Source: Phycisphaeraceae bacterium
GTDB taxonomy: Bacteria > Planctomycetota > Phycisphaerae > Phycisphaerales > Phycisphaeraceae
Direction of reading: 5' to 3'
NCBI GenBank assembly: GCA_029260715.1
Contig: JAJDCS010000007.1
Span: forward strand, 1 to 45,422
DNA length: 45,422 nucleotides
Shown here: positions 25,882-34,693 of the stretch, piece after piece
Layout: each line of letters starts with the position of its first letter
Position numbering within the stretch: the stretch's first letter is position 1
Position numbers and translations under genes: made by a program
Notes under the pieces: model-generated
Databases searched by the model: none
Told to the model about the DNA's origin: nothing
The model's input: the letters and a program-made list of their open reading frames with translations, nothing else

Positions 25882-26814
25882 ATGACACGCGAAACAAAAG
25901 TAGGGCTGCTCGTGGGGCTGGGGATCATCCTGTTAATCGGGATTATCGTCAGCGACCACCTATCGGTGGCGCGTCATCAGACGCCGGCCGACTTCACACA
26001 CTTCGCCGACCTGACACAGAAGAGCCTGAACGCCAAGCCGACCCCATCGGCCAAAGAGACTGTTGGCCGCGGGCTATCCAGGCCACGTTCAGCCGATCAG
26101 CCCGCCGCGGTGCTGACGCCTAAGCCGCTGCCCCTGCCGGCGCGCACGCCCGACACCCGCCCGACCCAGACATATGAAGTTTCACCGCCCCAGGCGTCGC
26201 CCACCCGGCCCACACCCACGCTGAGCTTTACCAGCCAACGGACCCAGCAAGACGCGGTGCCCACGCTGATACAGACCCAGACCAGCACACAGCCGTATGC
26301 CTCGTCTTCGGCCCAACCATTACAATCTTATTCAGAGAAACAGGTTACGACTTCGACCATGTCCGCCCCACTAGCCTCGACGGGGAACACACAGCCGATT
26401 ATCCACTACGTGGCGGAAGGTGAATCGCTGTGGCAGATAGCTCAGAAGTACTACGACAACGGTGAGTACTGGCGTTCGCTGGCGAACTCCAACCCCAAGG
26501 CTGTGGGGCCCAACGGGCAGGTACGCGTGGGCGTGCGCTTGGTCATCCCCAACAAAGCGGGTTTGGCGAACCTGAACGCGCCACAAGCGAACACGCAGGC
26601 CCCGAAGCCTTCATCTCAAACAGCGGACCGCAAGCCCCGCCCGTCGCCGATCCGTATTTATGTGGTCGAGCCCAACGACTCGCTGTGGACAATCGCTCAA
26701 GCGACACTAGGCGATGGCAACCGTTGGGAAGAGATCTACGAAGCCAACCGCAAGCGGTTAACCAAGCCTGACGCCATCCAAGTCGGCCAAAAACTGACCA
26801 TCCCCAACCCCTAG
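25882..26814 (+). CDS. Membrane-anchored protein with two LysM domains
   Basis: About 310 residues. ATG at 25882 is chosen because it places a membrane segment at the N-terminus (KVGLLVGLGIILLIGIIVSD); the frame opens at 25819 with no signal. A long Pro/Thr/Gln-rich linker follows. Then come two LysM domains: one from IHYVAEGESLWQIAQKYYD to RLVIPN, the other from IRIYVVEPNDSLWTIAQATL to KLTIPNP. LysM binds peptidoglycan glycans. Its place between rsmH and ftsL/ftsI points to a division- or wall-linked role in the periplasm, which is inferred. No hydrolase domain is present. Confidence 0.85.
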   Translation: MTRETKVGLLVGLGIILLIGIIVSDHLSVARHQTPADFTHFADLTQKSLNAKPTPSAKETVGRGLSRPRSADQPAAVLTPKPLPLPARTPDTRPTQTYEVSPPQASPTRPTPTLSFTSQRTQQDAVPTLIQTQTSTQPYASSSAQPLQSYSEKQVTTSTMSAPLASTGNTQPIIHYVAEGESLWQIAQKYYDNGEYWRSLANSNPKAVGPNGQVRVGVRLVIPNKAGLANLNAPQANTQAPKPSSQTADRKPRPSPIRIYVVEPNDSLWTIAQATLGDGNRWEEIYEANRKRLTKPDAIQVGQKLTIPNP

Positions 26815-26890
26815 GCTGTTTTTCAGCCCACGTCCCACCGCTAGCCGATAGACAACGAGCGTCCCGGTTGATTTCACTGTTTTATTGCTC

Positions 26891-27244
26891 ATGGCGGTTG
26901 CCCCTTCATCTTCGGTCAAGGGCGGGCCTGTCTTTTCCGGCTGGCCCACGTGGTGGACGCTCGCTGCGCTGATTGTGTACGTGACGCTGCTGGCGATGGC
27001 GTTGTTCGTGATGCGTCAGCAGCGGCTGGAGTTGATGAACCAGATCACCACGCTGCACAGCCATATCCAAGACCACCGCCAGGGCATGTGGGACATGCAA
27101 ACCCGCATCGCCCAGCAGACCCAACCGCTGAACCTTCAGCGGGCGATACGCGAAGCGCACCTGGAGCTTGAGACCGCCACCCCGGCTGCCCCGCCGAATC
27201 TGCCATTGCTGACAGCGGCACAACACGCGGCACCGACGCCATGA
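26891..27244 (+). CDS. FtsL-like small membrane protein
   Basis: 117 residues, one membrane helix (WWTLAALIVYVTLLAMALFVM) followed by a heptad-like helix (QRLELMNQITTLHSHIQDHRQGMWDMQ). Size, topology and place directly before ftsI match FtsL, the divisome coiled-coil protein that works with FtsB and FtsI. FtsL is too divergent to prove by eye. The ATG at 26891 is preferred over a TTG six bases upstream. Its stop overlaps the next start (ATGA). Confidence 0.65.
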   Translation: MAVAPSSSVKGGPVFSGWPTWWTLAALIVYVTLLAMALFVMRQQRLELMNQITTLHSHIQDHRQGMWDMQTRIAQQTQPLNLQRAIREAHLELETATPAAPPNLPLLTAAQHAAPTP

Positions 27245-29052
27245 CGCGATACACCACCTACCACAACAGCGGGGTCGTGTCGCGGGGTGTTGACGCCGGC
27301 GGCGGGGATCACCACGGGTCGTCGGGCCGAGTGCTGGGCGTGGCCAGGGCGTTTGTTGTGTTGATGGCTTTGGGCATGATCGGGCTGACCGTGCGTGTCG
27401 TGCAGTTGCAGACCCGGCCGTTGGACCGGGTGGCCCGCCAGATCGGCTCCCGATACGGGCGTCTGACGCTACAGTCGCGTCGCGGCTGCCTGCTGGACCG
27501 GCGCGGGCGTGTGCTGGCGGCCTCGCGCATGGCCACGCGGCTGTTCGTTGACCCGGCCCTGATCGAAGACCCCAACACGTTCTCTGAGCAGGTGGGCTAC
27601 GGGCTGGGGTATGACCCGGCTGACTTGGAGCGGCGGATCGGGTCGAGGGCCAACAGCCGTTATGTCCGGATCAAGCAGCGACTCGATGACCGTGAGGTGG
27701 CGCAAGTTCAACGGCTTGGCTTGCGGGGGCTGAGCACGGAGCGGTACCCGACGCGCGACTACCCCCAGGGGCCGCTGGCGGGGCAGGCCATCGGGTTTGT
27801 CGGGGTGGACGGGCGCGGGCTCGAAGGGCTCGAGCGGTGGCTCGACGGGCGGGTCAGTGGGCAGACCGGGTGGGTGCGCGCGTTGCGCGACCCGCGTAGG
27901 CGCCCGCTGTGGGTCGACCGGGATGATTATCTACCCCCCGTCGACGGGCAGGCAGTGCGTTTGAGCTTAGACACGACGATCCAGTGGATCGCCGAAACCC
28001 AACTCGCCCAGGCTTGCCAGGAGTACCGCGCAAAAAGCGGGCAGTTGATCGTCATGGACCCGGCCACGGGCGAGATACTTGCTATGGCGAATTACCCGCC
28101 ATTCGATCCGAACCAGTTCGCAAGCGCCGACGCGGACGCTCGGCGCAACCGGTGCGTGACCGACGTGTTTGAGCCGGGCTCGATCTTCAAGCCGTTCATC
28201 TGGGCCGCCGCGACGGACGCGGGCGCAGCGACGCCTGATGAAAAAATCGACTGCTCGGAGATAGGTGTGTACCGCACGCCTCGCGGCCGAGTGATCCACG
28301 ACGCGCACGGGCGCGGCAAGCTGACGTGGGACGGGGTGCTGGTGCATTCGAGCAACATCGGCATGGCGATCGTAGCGCAGCGTATGGAGCCGAAGCAGTT
28401 GTACGATGCTGTGCGTGCGTTTGGGTTTGGGTCGGCCACCGGCAGCGGTCTGCCCGGCGAAGTGGCGGGCATCGTCAACCCGCTGAAGCGGTGGAACCAC
28501 TACTCCGTGACGAGCGTGCCGATGGGTCAGGAGATCGCGGTCACAGCCATTCAGATGGTCACGGCTTTATGCGCCATCGTGAACGATGGGTACCGCCCCC
28601 GCCCGACGATCCTCGCGCACGGCGGTTCGGGCGACGCCCAATCGCCACCCACGCTGATTTATGAGCAGGCGGTCAGCCCGGCGACGGCGGCTCACACACG
28701 GCAGGTGCTGCGTCGGGTGGTGACGGAGGGCACCGGCCGACTCGCCAACAGCCGCATGTACGCGGTGCTTGGCAAAACCGGCACCGCGCAGATCGCCGAC
28801 CGCACGAACGGCGGGTACCTCGAAGACCAGTACGTCGCGTCGTTTGTCGGCGCGGCGCCGTTGAACGAACCGCGGCTGGCGGTTGGTTGTTTTATCCACC
28901 GTCCCGACCCGGCGATCGGCTACTACGGCGGCACGGTCGCCGCGCCGGCGGTGCGTCAGGTGATCGAGCAATCGCTGCTTTACATGGGCGTGCCGCCCGC
29001 AGCCGGGGAAAACCCGCCACGGGCTTACGTCCGCGTGGCAGACCGCCCGTGA
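27241..29052 (+). CDS. ftsI: Septal peptidoglycan transpeptidase (PBP2B/FtsI type)
   Basis: Class B penicillin-binding protein, 603 residues, one N-terminal membrane helix (AFVVLMALGMIGLTVRVVQL). The pedestal domain contains the family start RRGCLLDRRGRVLA. The transpeptidase motifs are complete: SxxK at 314-317 (PGSIFKPF), SSN at 370-372 (HSSNIGMAI) and KTG at 512-514 (GKTGTAQIAD). It crosslinks septal peptidoglycan with FtsW. The gene overlaps the FtsL-like gene by 4 bp and ends the operon; murE, mraY and ftsW do not follow as they do in most division clusters. Its presence argues for Phycisphaerae-type, wall-bearing planctomycetes. Confidence 0.93.
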   Translation: MTRYTTYHNSGVVSRGVDAGGGDHHGSSGRVLGVARAFVVLMALGMIGLTVRVVQLQTRPLDRVARQIGSRYGRLTLQSRRGCLLDRRGRVLAASRMATRLFVDPALIEDPNTFSEQVGYGLGYDPADLERRIGSRANSRYVRIKQRLDDREVAQVQRLGLRGLSTERYPTRDYPQGPLAGQAIGFVGVDGRGLEGLERWLDGRVSGQTGWVRALRDPRRRPLWVDRDDYLPPVDGQAVRLSLDTTIQWIAETQLAQACQEYRAKSGQLIVMDPATGEILAMANYPPFDPNQFASADADARRNRCVTDVFEPGSIFKPFIWAAATDAGAATPDEKIDCSEIGVYRTPRGRVIHDAHGRGKLTWDGVLVHSSNIGMAIVAQRMEPKQLYDAVRAFGFGSATGSGLPGEVAGIVNPLKRWNHYSVTSVPMGQEIAVTAIQMVTALCAIVNDGYRPRPTILAHGGSGDAQSPPTLIYEQAVSPATAAHTRQVLRRVVTEGTGRLANSRMYAVLGKTGTAQIADRTNGGYLEDQYVASFVGAAPLNEPRLAVGCFIHRPDPAIGYYGGTVAAPAVRQVIEQSLLYMGVPPAAGENPPRAYVRVADRP

Positions 29053-29087
29053 GGGCTTCGGCTAACACCCTATTGCGTTAACCACTC

Positions 29088-30614
29088 TCAGCTACGGCCG
29101 TCGAAAATGATGCTGCGGATTTCCTTAGCGCGGCGTTTGGCTTTTCGCAAGTCGTTGATCACGTTATCGCCGGGGCCGCCGTCCACCACGTCGACGCCGA
29201 TTGTGCCGGCGATCACGTCGTCACCGTCTTCGCCGTTGAGGAAGTTAAAGCCCTTCAAGCCGAACAGCACGTCGTTGCCCGCGCCGCCCGCGACGAAGTC
29301 AAAGCCCTTGCCGGCGTGCAGCTCGTCGTCGCCGGCGCCGCCGTCGATCGAGTCATCGCCTGCGTGGCCGTGGATCAGGTCGCTGCCGTCACCGCCGCTG
29401 AGCAGGTCGTTGCCGTTGTTGCCGTAGATCACATCGTTTCCGCTCCCGCCGTTGACCGCGTCGTCGCCGTCGCCTGCGTGGACGGTGTCGTGACCGTCGC
29501 CACCCTCGATGGTGTCGTTGCCCTTGCTGCCGTAGAGCCAGTCATTGCCCTGCCCACCGCGTATCGCGTCATCGCCGCGACCGCCTCTGATCTGATCGTT
29601 GCCGTCGTTACCGTCGATCGTGTCGTCGCCGTCGTTTCCGCGGAGGGTGTCGTTGCCTTCGCCGCCGCGGAGGGTGTCGTTTCCGGCGCCGCCGCTGATG
29701 TTGTCGTCACCCCCGTTCCCGTCGATCGTGTCATCGCCGCGGCCGCCTGTGATAAAGTCGTTGCCTACACCGCCGTTGAGGGTGTCTTGCCCGTTACCGC
29801 CTGCGATGGTGTCGTCACCTTCATTGCCGTCGATCATGTCGTCGCCGTTGCCGCCTTGGAGAGTGTCGTTTCCGGCGTTACCAAAGATAAAGTCGTTGCC
29901 GTCACAGCCTCGGATTAGGTCGTCGCCGTCACCGCCGAAGATAAAATCGTTCCCGGCGCCGCCACGGAGGTAGTCGTCCCCGGCGTTGCCGTCGATGGAG
30001 TCGTCGTCTGTGCCGCCGTAAATGCTGTCATCACCATCACCGCCGCTAAGCAGGTCGAACCCACCGTTGCCGTAGATGGTGTCGTCGCCGCCTTGGCCGT
30101 TGACCGAGTCGCTGCCGTCGTTGCCGCGGATGTCGTCGTTGCCGTCGCCGCCGTCGATAGTGTCGTTGCCCGCGCCGCCTCTGATGAGGTCGTGGCCGTC
30201 ACCGCTGATAATCGAATCGTCCCCGTCGCCGCCGTAGATTTTGACACCGATGGCTCGGCCGTCGGTGTCCAGAATCCCTTGGCCCACGATCACGGTGTCG
30301 TCTCCGCCGCGGGCGTTGATCTTGATCCGGTTGACGCCCTCGAAGACCTGTCCGTTGTCCACGCCATCCACGCCGGTCACCACGACTTGGCCCAGTTCGT
30401 CGCCGGCTTGGACGACGATGGCGTCGTTCTGGCTTGTGCCGGTGAGCACTAGCATGGAATCCACCAGTGTGGCTGACAGCAGTGTCCGCTGTTCGAGCGG
30501 CTCTAGCCTCGCAAACGACGCGATGGGGTAGCTATCTGGAAATGAGGGTTGCTGTTTCGAGTGACCAGCTTGTCCACGAAAGTGCGATCCGAGTAAGCGA
30601 AATGAGCCTTTCAT
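29088..30614 (-). CDS. RTX-repeat protein with planctomycete LEP..LL export motif
   Basis: About 508 residues. Starts at ATG 30614 (a TTG precedes it) with GGAG about 11 nt upstream. The N-terminus has no classical signal peptide but carries [15 protein letters not shown], a form of the LEPR-XLL motif seen near the N-terminus of many planctomycete extracellular proteins. After a short beta region ([20 protein letters not shown]) the rest is a long array of calcium-binding nonapeptides, GGxGxDxxx, for example [19 protein letters not shown], from about residue 125 to 480. RTX arrays fold on calcium binding outside the cell. No enzymatic domain is found. Convergent with ftsI. Confidence 0.88.
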   Translation of the reverse strand: MKGSFRLLGSHFRGQAGHSKQQPSFPDSYPIASFARLEPLEQRTLLSATLVDSMLVLTGTSQNDAIVVQAGDELGQVVVTGVDGVDNGQVFEGVNRIKINARGGDDTVIVGQGILDTDGRAIGVKIYGGDGDDSIISGDGHDLIRGGAGNDTIDGGDGNDDIRGNDGSDSVNGQGGDDTIYGNGGFDLLSGGDGDDSIYGGTDDDSIDGNAGDDYLRGGAGNDFIFGGDGDDLIRGCDGNDFIFGNAGNDTLQGGNGDDMIDGNEGDDTIAGGNGQDTLNGGVGNDFITGGRGDDTIDGNGGDDNISGGAGNDTLRGGEGNDTLRGNDGDDTIDGNDGNDQIRGGRGDDAIRGGQGNDWLYGSKGNDTIEGGDGHDTVHAGDGDDAVNGGSGNDVIYGNNGNDLLSGGDGSDLIHGHAGDDSIDGGAGDDELHAGKGFDFVAGGAGNDVLFGLKGFNFLNGEDGDDVIAGTIGVDVVDGGPGDNVINDLRKAKRRAKEIRSIIFDGRS

Positions 30615-30722
30615 CAAGGTGGATACTCCCGCCTCCGTGGATACGGTTCATAGACGTGGCCCGCTGTGTGGCGGGCTTATCGACACTGAACCTTAAGATT
30701 TGGGCGGTTTGGCGACAAGGAA

Positions 30723-30757
30723 ATTATCCGGACCTTGGCGGCTGGGCGTCCGGTAAT
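30723..30757. repeat. Inverted repeat in the nuoI / RTX-gene gap
   Basis: ATTATCCGGAC and GTCCGGTAAT are complementary with one bulge, around a 14-nt loop. It lies upstream of the RTX gene and 3' of nuoI and may be a transcription end signal or an operator. Confidence 0.35.
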
Positions 30758-30839
30758 AACGGCTGTGGCGGCTAAGCGGCGGTGACAGCGGTATCGGAGC
30801 GGGGATGGGCTGGGGATTCAGTTCAAATAAGAACGTAGG

Positions 30840-30868
30840 AAGGCGGCGGGTAAAGAAAGAACCGCCTT
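30840..30868 (-). terminator. Candidate hairpin 3' of nuoI
   Basis: In the minus direction AAGGCGG and CCGCCTT pair around a pyrimidine-rich loop, 14 nt after the nuoI stop. A competing GGTAAAG / CTTTACC pair overlaps it. There is no T-run after the stem. Confidence 0.3.
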
Positions 30869-30882
30869 TACCGCTTTTCGGG

Positions 30883-31467
30883 TCACACCGCGGGGATGTC
30901 GGCTTCTTTGGTGGCCAGTTCGCCCTTTTCGATGCGTTCTTTCTCGGCGGCGACCCAGGGGATGCTCGCGGCGTTGCGTTGCATCCACAGCGGGACGGGC
31001 GTGCGCAGGCCCTGGGCGTCGATCTCGTGGAACTCGACGACCATTTCCTGGCGGGTGTAGCTGGAGAGGTCGTGGTTCTTGCCCATGTGGATGCAGTCGG
31101 TGGGACACGGCTCGGTACACAGGGCACAGAACATGCACTTCTGGTAGTCGATGGCGTAGCGTAGCAGCTCGCCGCCGGTGGCTTTGCCGGTTTTTTTGTC
31201 GATCTTGCGTGGTGCGGATTTGTCGATGTAGATGCAGTCGACGGGGCAGGCCTTGGCGCACATGTCGCAGGCGATGCACTTGTCGGCTTCGAACTCGTGG
31301 ATGCCGCGGTACCGCGGAGCGAAGGCCAGCTTCTCGAACGGGTAGTGGATGGTCACGGACTTGGAGAAACAGTATCGCAGGGTGATGCGCATGCCGATGG
31401 CGATGCTCTTGATCGTGTCGTAGATGTTGCGGAAGTACCCTTCGGCGGGGCTTGTGGCGGTTGGCAT
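30883..31467 (-). CDS. nuoI: NADH-quinone oxidoreductase subunit I
   Basis: Peripheral complex I subunit that holds clusters N6a and N6b. 194 residues from the ATG at 31467, with AAGGA 10 nt upstream; the frame extends to 31701 without family features. Two 4Fe-4S motifs: Cys64, 67, 70 and 74 in CIACDMCAKACPVDC, and Cys111, 114, 117 and 121 in CMFCALCTEPCPTDC. NuoI segments RYRGIHEFEADKC and DYQKCMFCALC are clear. No other nuo gene is adjacent, which is unusual because nuo genes normally form one operon. Confidence 0.9.
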   Translation of the reverse strand: MPTATSPAEGYFRNIYDTIKSIAIGMRITLRYCFSKSVTIHYPFEKLAFAPRYRGIHEFEADKCIACDMCAKACPVDCIYIDKSAPRKIDKKTGKATGGELLRYAIDYQKCMFCALCTEPCPTDCIHMGKNHDLSSYTRQEMVVEFHEIDAQGLRTPVPLWMQRNAASIPWVAAEKERIEKGELATKEADIPAV

Positions 31468-31594
31468 GAGCGGTGTCCTTGTTGAATCCGTGTGTATGGT
31501 ATCGGCGTATCCGTTGCTTGGCCAACGCAAATTGCTGTGCGATTTAGCCGGGTAGGTGTTACCGCGTAGGCTTGCCCCGCTACAATCCTCCAAC

Positions 31595-32512
31595 ATGGCC
31601 TTAGAACTGCTATTCCTAGGCACGGGCACGAGCGCCGGGGTGCCGATGATCGGGTGTGGGTGCGGCGTGTGCCGGTCGAACGACCCGCGTGACAAGCGCA
31701 CGCGCCCAAGTGTTATGGTGCGTTACCCCGACCGGTCTGCCACCGCCGATGAAGACACACCCCTTCGGCAGTTGCTGATCGACACGTCGCCGGAGCTGCG
31801 CACGCAGATGATCCGCCACGAGATCGCCCGGCTCGACGGTGTGCTGTTCACGCACACGCACGCGGACCACACCTTCGGCATTGACGACCTTCGCCGGTTC
31901 AACGCGGTGATGAAGACGCCGCTGCTGATCTACGCCGAGCAAAGCGCATTCGACGCGCTGCGTCAGATGTTTGGGTACATCTTTGAGCCGCACAAGAACC
32001 CCAACATCGATAACACGTTCGTGCCGAACCTGATCCCGAATCTGGTTGAGGAGCAAAGCCCGATTGATCTGTTCGGCGCGGTTTGGACACCGCTGCGGCT
32101 GCTGCACGGGCGGCGGCCGATCCTGGGCTTCCGCGTGGACTACTCCGTGGGGCCCGACGCGGCACCGGACGATGAGCAAGCCGATCCAGACGCGGGCATG
32201 TGCAGTTTGGCTTATTGCACGGACGTGTCGCGCATCCCGCCCGAGACGTTCCCGCTGCTGGAGGACCTGGACGTGTTGGTGATCGATGCGCTACGGTACC
32301 GCCACCACCCCACGCACATGACCGTTGACCAGGCCCTCGAGGCGATTGACCGGGTTAAGCCGCGGCGGGCGTACCTGACGCACATCGCCCACGACATCCA
32401 GCACGCGGATCTCGAGGCTCGGCTTCCGGAGCATGTTTTTTTGGCGTTCGATGGGCTGACGGTTGATCTGCTGGGCGTGCGGAACGGGCTGCCGCACCCG
32501 CCACATCATTAG
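31595..32512 (+). CDS. MBL-fold metal-dependent hydrolase (PhnP-like)
   Basis: 305 residues from ATG 31595, which immediately starts the family N-terminus MALELLFLGTGTSAGVPMIG. The next segment CGCGVCRSNDPRDKRTRPSV is typical of PhnP/beta-lactamase-fold phosphodiesterases. The metal-binding motif HTHADHTFGIDDLRRF (HxHxDH) is intact, with further ligands in CSLAYCTDVS and a closing AYLTHIAHDIQHADLE. PhnP opens cyclic phosphoribosyl phosphate in phosphonate use, but no phn genes are here, so the substrate is unknown. Divergent from nuoI; a transcript-end repeat follows. Confidence 0.85.
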   Translation: MALELLFLGTGTSAGVPMIGCGCGVCRSNDPRDKRTRPSVMVRYPDRSATADEDTPLRQLLIDTSPELRTQMIRHEIARLDGVLFTHTHADHTFGIDDLRRFNAVMKTPLLIYAEQSAFDALRQMFGYIFEPHKNPNIDNTFVPNLIPNLVEEQSPIDLFGAVWTPLRLLHGRRPILGFRVDYSVGPDAAPDDEQADPDAGMCSLAYCTDVSRIPPETFPLLEDLDVLVIDALRYRHHPTHMTVDQALEAIDRVKPRRAYLTHIAHDIQHADLEARLPEHVFLAFDGLTVDLLGVRNGLPHPPHH

Positions 32513-32522
32513 CATGTCGCCC

Positions 32523-32553
32523 GTGACGAGCCGCGACCGTAAGGGAGCGGTCT
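32523..32553 (+). repeat. Transcript-end repeat, copy c
   Basis: Core at 32528-32552, plus orientation: GAGCCGCGACCGTAAGGGAG, then CGGTC. It begins 15 nt after the stop of the MBL-fold hydrolase gene, in the sense direction. It forms an inverted pair with copy d (32634-32658). Confidence 0.7.
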
Positions 32554-32630
32554 GGGTGGCGAGATCGCTTGATCTTGGGGCTCGCTGGCGTGGGAAGCAA
32601 TGCGAATTTGGATTGATTTGAGACTATAAA

Positions 32631-32661
32631 AGAGACCACTCCCTCACGGTCGCGGCTCGTG
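32631..32661 (-). repeat. Transcript-end repeat, copy d
   Basis: Core at 32634-32658 in minus orientation: GAGCCGCGACCGTGAGGGAG, TGGTC, then TCTTTT. It starts 25 nt after the trpC stop, sense to trpC. The hairpin GACCGT-GAGGGA-GTGGTC followed by TCTTTT looks like a rho-independent terminator. Confidence 0.7.
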
Positions 32662-32683
32662 ATAAATGGTTTTTCTATAGAGG

Positions 32684-33490
32684 CTACGCGCCGTGGATTA
32701 GTTCGTGTAGGGCGACGCCCACGTCGGGTTGGCGCATGAGGTGTTCGCCGACGAGGACACGGTAGACGCCCGCTTGGCGTAGCCGCTTGACGTCTTCGTG
32801 TGTGCGGATGCCCGACTCGGACACGACGATGTCCAGGTTCTCGACCATCTCCAGCAGGCGCATCGTGTGGCTAAGGTCCGTTGTCATGCTGCGCAGGTCG
32901 CGGTTGTTGATCCCAAGCAGCGTGTACGTGGGGTGGGGGAAGCCGATGTGCGGGCGGACCATTAGCAGCGTCTCCACGTCGTGTACCTCGACGAGCGTGG
33001 TGAGCTTCAGCTCCGTGGCGAGGATCAGCAGGTCCAGCAGTTCGGCTTCTTCTAGGCACTCGCCGATCAGCAAAACGGCATCCGCGCCAGCCACACGCGA
33101 CTCGTAGAGCTGGTACGGGTCGACAATAAAGTCTTTACGTAGTACCGGTAGTGGGACGGCCTCTTTGATTAGGGCGATGTAGTCCAGCGAGCCCTGAAAA
33201 TGCTTCTCGTCAGTAAGGCAGCTTATGGCTGCGGCTCCGTTCTCGTGGTAGGCCTTGGCGATGGCGACGGGGTCGAAGTCTTCGCGTATCACCCCGGCTG
33301 ACGGGCTGGCTTTTTTCACCTCGGCGATGACACGCAGCCGCTTCTTGGGCCTGGTCACCGCCTGGAAAAAGTTCCGCGGCTTGGGCGCCTGCTGGGCCTG
33401 CTCCTGGAGGGCCTCCAGCGGCACGCGCTCTTGAGCGCGGGCGACCTCGACCCGCTTATAAGCCACGATTTTGTCTAAAACGGAGGCCAT
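32684..33490 (-). CDS. trpC: Indole-3-glycerol phosphate synthase
   Basis: Converts CdRP to indole-3-glycerol phosphate in tryptophan synthesis. 268 residues, the usual size for a stand-alone TrpC. Motifs: MASVLDKIVAYKRVEVARAQ, VIAEVKKASPSAGVI (catalytic Lys), ISCLTDEKHFQGSLDYI, LPVLRKDFIVDPYQLYESRV (catalytic Lys), LLGINNRDLRSMTTDLSHT and VVSESGIRTHEDVKRL. No other trp gene is next to it. Divergent from the phosphoesterase gene, with about 205 bp between starts. Confidence 0.97.
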   Translation of the reverse strand: MASVLDKIVAYKRVEVARAQERVPLEALQEQAQQAPKPRNFFQAVTRPKKRLRVIAEVKKASPSAGVIREDFDPVAIAKAYHENGAAAISCLTDEKHFQGSLDYIALIKEAVPLPVLRKDFIVDPYQLYESRVAGADAVLLIGECLEEAELLDLLILATELKLTTLVEVHDVETLLMVRPHIGFPHPTYTLLGINNRDLRSMTTDLSHTMRLLEMVENLDIVVSESGIRTHEDVKRLRQAGVYRVLVGEHLMRQPDVGVALHELIHGA

Positions 33491-33683
33491 CCGTATCCCT
33501 GTAATGGCGGATTTATCAGCTTAACACCAGCTATGAGCATAGCCGGATGCCGCGATTGAGAAAACCGCGACCGGCGCTCACCCGGCTTCTGATTGAGCAA
33601 GCCGGGTGCGGCGTTACACTTGAATCAGACGACCCGGTACGCCCAAGCGTCCGGCCACCCACAATCTTGCATCCGTATCGCAA

Positions 33684-33688
33684 AGGAG
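33684..33688 (+). promoter_or_regulatory. Ribosome binding site supporting a TTG start
   Basis: AGGAG lies 7 nt before the TTG at 33696. No ATG or GTG occurs near enough to serve instead, and the protein motif begins at once after it. Confidence 0.7.
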
Positions 33689-33695
33689 CAGGCCA

Positions 33696-34193
33696 TTGCC
33701 GCTCGTCGGGTTGCTGTCAGATTCACACGGCCGAGCCGGGACCACGCAGCAAGCTGTGCGCGTCCTGGTCGAGCAGGGCGCGGAGACGCTGCTGCACTTG
33801 GGCGACGTGGGCAGTGAAGCTGTGATCGACGCGCTGGTGGTGGCGGGCGTCGGGTCTCGGCTGGTGTTCGGCAACACGGACTACGAGGCTGACAGCCTGG
33901 CGCGGTATGCGCGGCTTGTGGGTGTGGCCGTGGACGACCCGGCTGGGCGGCTTGAGCTTGGTGACAAGGTATTGGTCTACACGCACGGGCACCTGCACCG
34001 TGCGGTGGCTGGGGCGCTGGCGGATGGTGTCGATTACCTCTGCCACGGTCACACGCACGAGCGGCTCGACCAGCGGCGCGGGGCCACGCGCGTGATCAAC
34101 CCCGGGGCGCTGTTCCGCGCGACCCAATACACCGTCGCGCTACTCGACACAGACGCCGATCGTGTCACTTTTTATCCCGTGGATGGGCGGTGA
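33696..34193 (+). CDS. Metallophosphoesterase, YfcE/MJ0936 type
   Basis: 165 residues, TTG start with a strong ribosome site. Calcineurin-like phosphoesterase motifs are complete: GLLSDSHG (D-x-H), LLHLGDVGS (GD), LVFGNTDYEA (GN.D), VYTHGHLH (H) and CHGHTHERLD (GHTH), then the usual INPGALF. Small proteins of this type hydrolyse phosphodiesters such as cyclic nucleotides in vitro; the natural substrate is unknown. Followed after 53 bp by the DUF309 gene on the same strand, possibly co-transcribed. Confidence 0.9.
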   Translation: MPLVGLLSDSHGRAGTTQQAVRVLVEQGAETLLHLGDVGSEAVIDALVVAGVGSRLVFGNTDYEADSLARYARLVGVAVDDPAGRLELGDKVLVYTHGHLHRAVAGALADGVDYLCHGHTHERLDQRRGATRVINPGALFRATQYTVALLDTDADRVTFYPVDGR

Positions 34194-34246
34194 TACACTT
34201 GCTTGTTACAGCGTCACGCACACGACACGCCTAGCCGCCGTATACC

Positions 34247-34693
34247 ATGCCACACGCCAATCGCCCCGAGTTTGACCGTGAAGAAGAAGCGGCGATCTTC
34301 CGCGAGGGGCTGAAGCTATTCAACGACGGCGACTGGTTCGACGCGCATGAAGCGTGGGAGGACATCTGGCACATGGCCAGCGGCGATAAGAAGCGCTTCT
34401 ACCAAGGGCTGATCCAGTACGCCGTGACGATCGAGCACATCCGCCGGGGCAACCCGCGTGGCGTGAGGTGTGTGTACGAAACGTGCCTGACCAAGTTCAA
34501 AGGCCTGCCGGATGTGTATATGGGGTTCAACATCCCGCATCAGTTGGCGGAGTTGGGCCGTGTGGTGCATCCCGTGCTGGCGATGGGGCCTAAGGCGTTC
34601 GACCCGGCTACCGGCAGGGGGCAGGAAATGCCCGTGGATTTGAAGCAGGCACCGAAGATTGAGCTGGCGTACGACCCGTTCGCAGACGGATGA
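34247..34693 (+). CDS. DUF309 domain protein
   Basis: 148 residues. The DUF309 signature is clear: EGLKLFNDGDWFDAHEAWED (x-FN-x-G-x-(F/W)-x-x-AHE-x-x-E), then FYQGLIQYAVTIEHIRRGNP with R/GN and G. These are helical, probably metal-binding small proteins of unknown function. It has no signal peptide. The C-terminal PKIELAYDPFADG tail is longer than in many members. Confidence 0.85.
   Translation: MPHANRPEFDREEEAAIFREGLKLFNDGDWFDAHEAWEDIWHMASGDKKRFYQGLIQYAVTIEHIRRGNPRGVRCVYETCLTKFKGLPDVYMGFNIPHQLAELGRVVHPVLAMGPKAFDPATGRGQEMPVDLKQAPKIELAYDPFADG

Noticed and set aside
26814-26828. GGCTG-TTTTT-CAGCC hairpin after the LysM gene
   Set aside because: The stem is only 5 bp, no T-run follows it, and it is inside an operon, so a terminator is unlikely.
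29100-30250. Regular short repeats in DNA that could suggest a CRISPR array
   Set aside because: The period is 27 bp, follows codons of calcium-binding nonapeptides and has no unique spacers.
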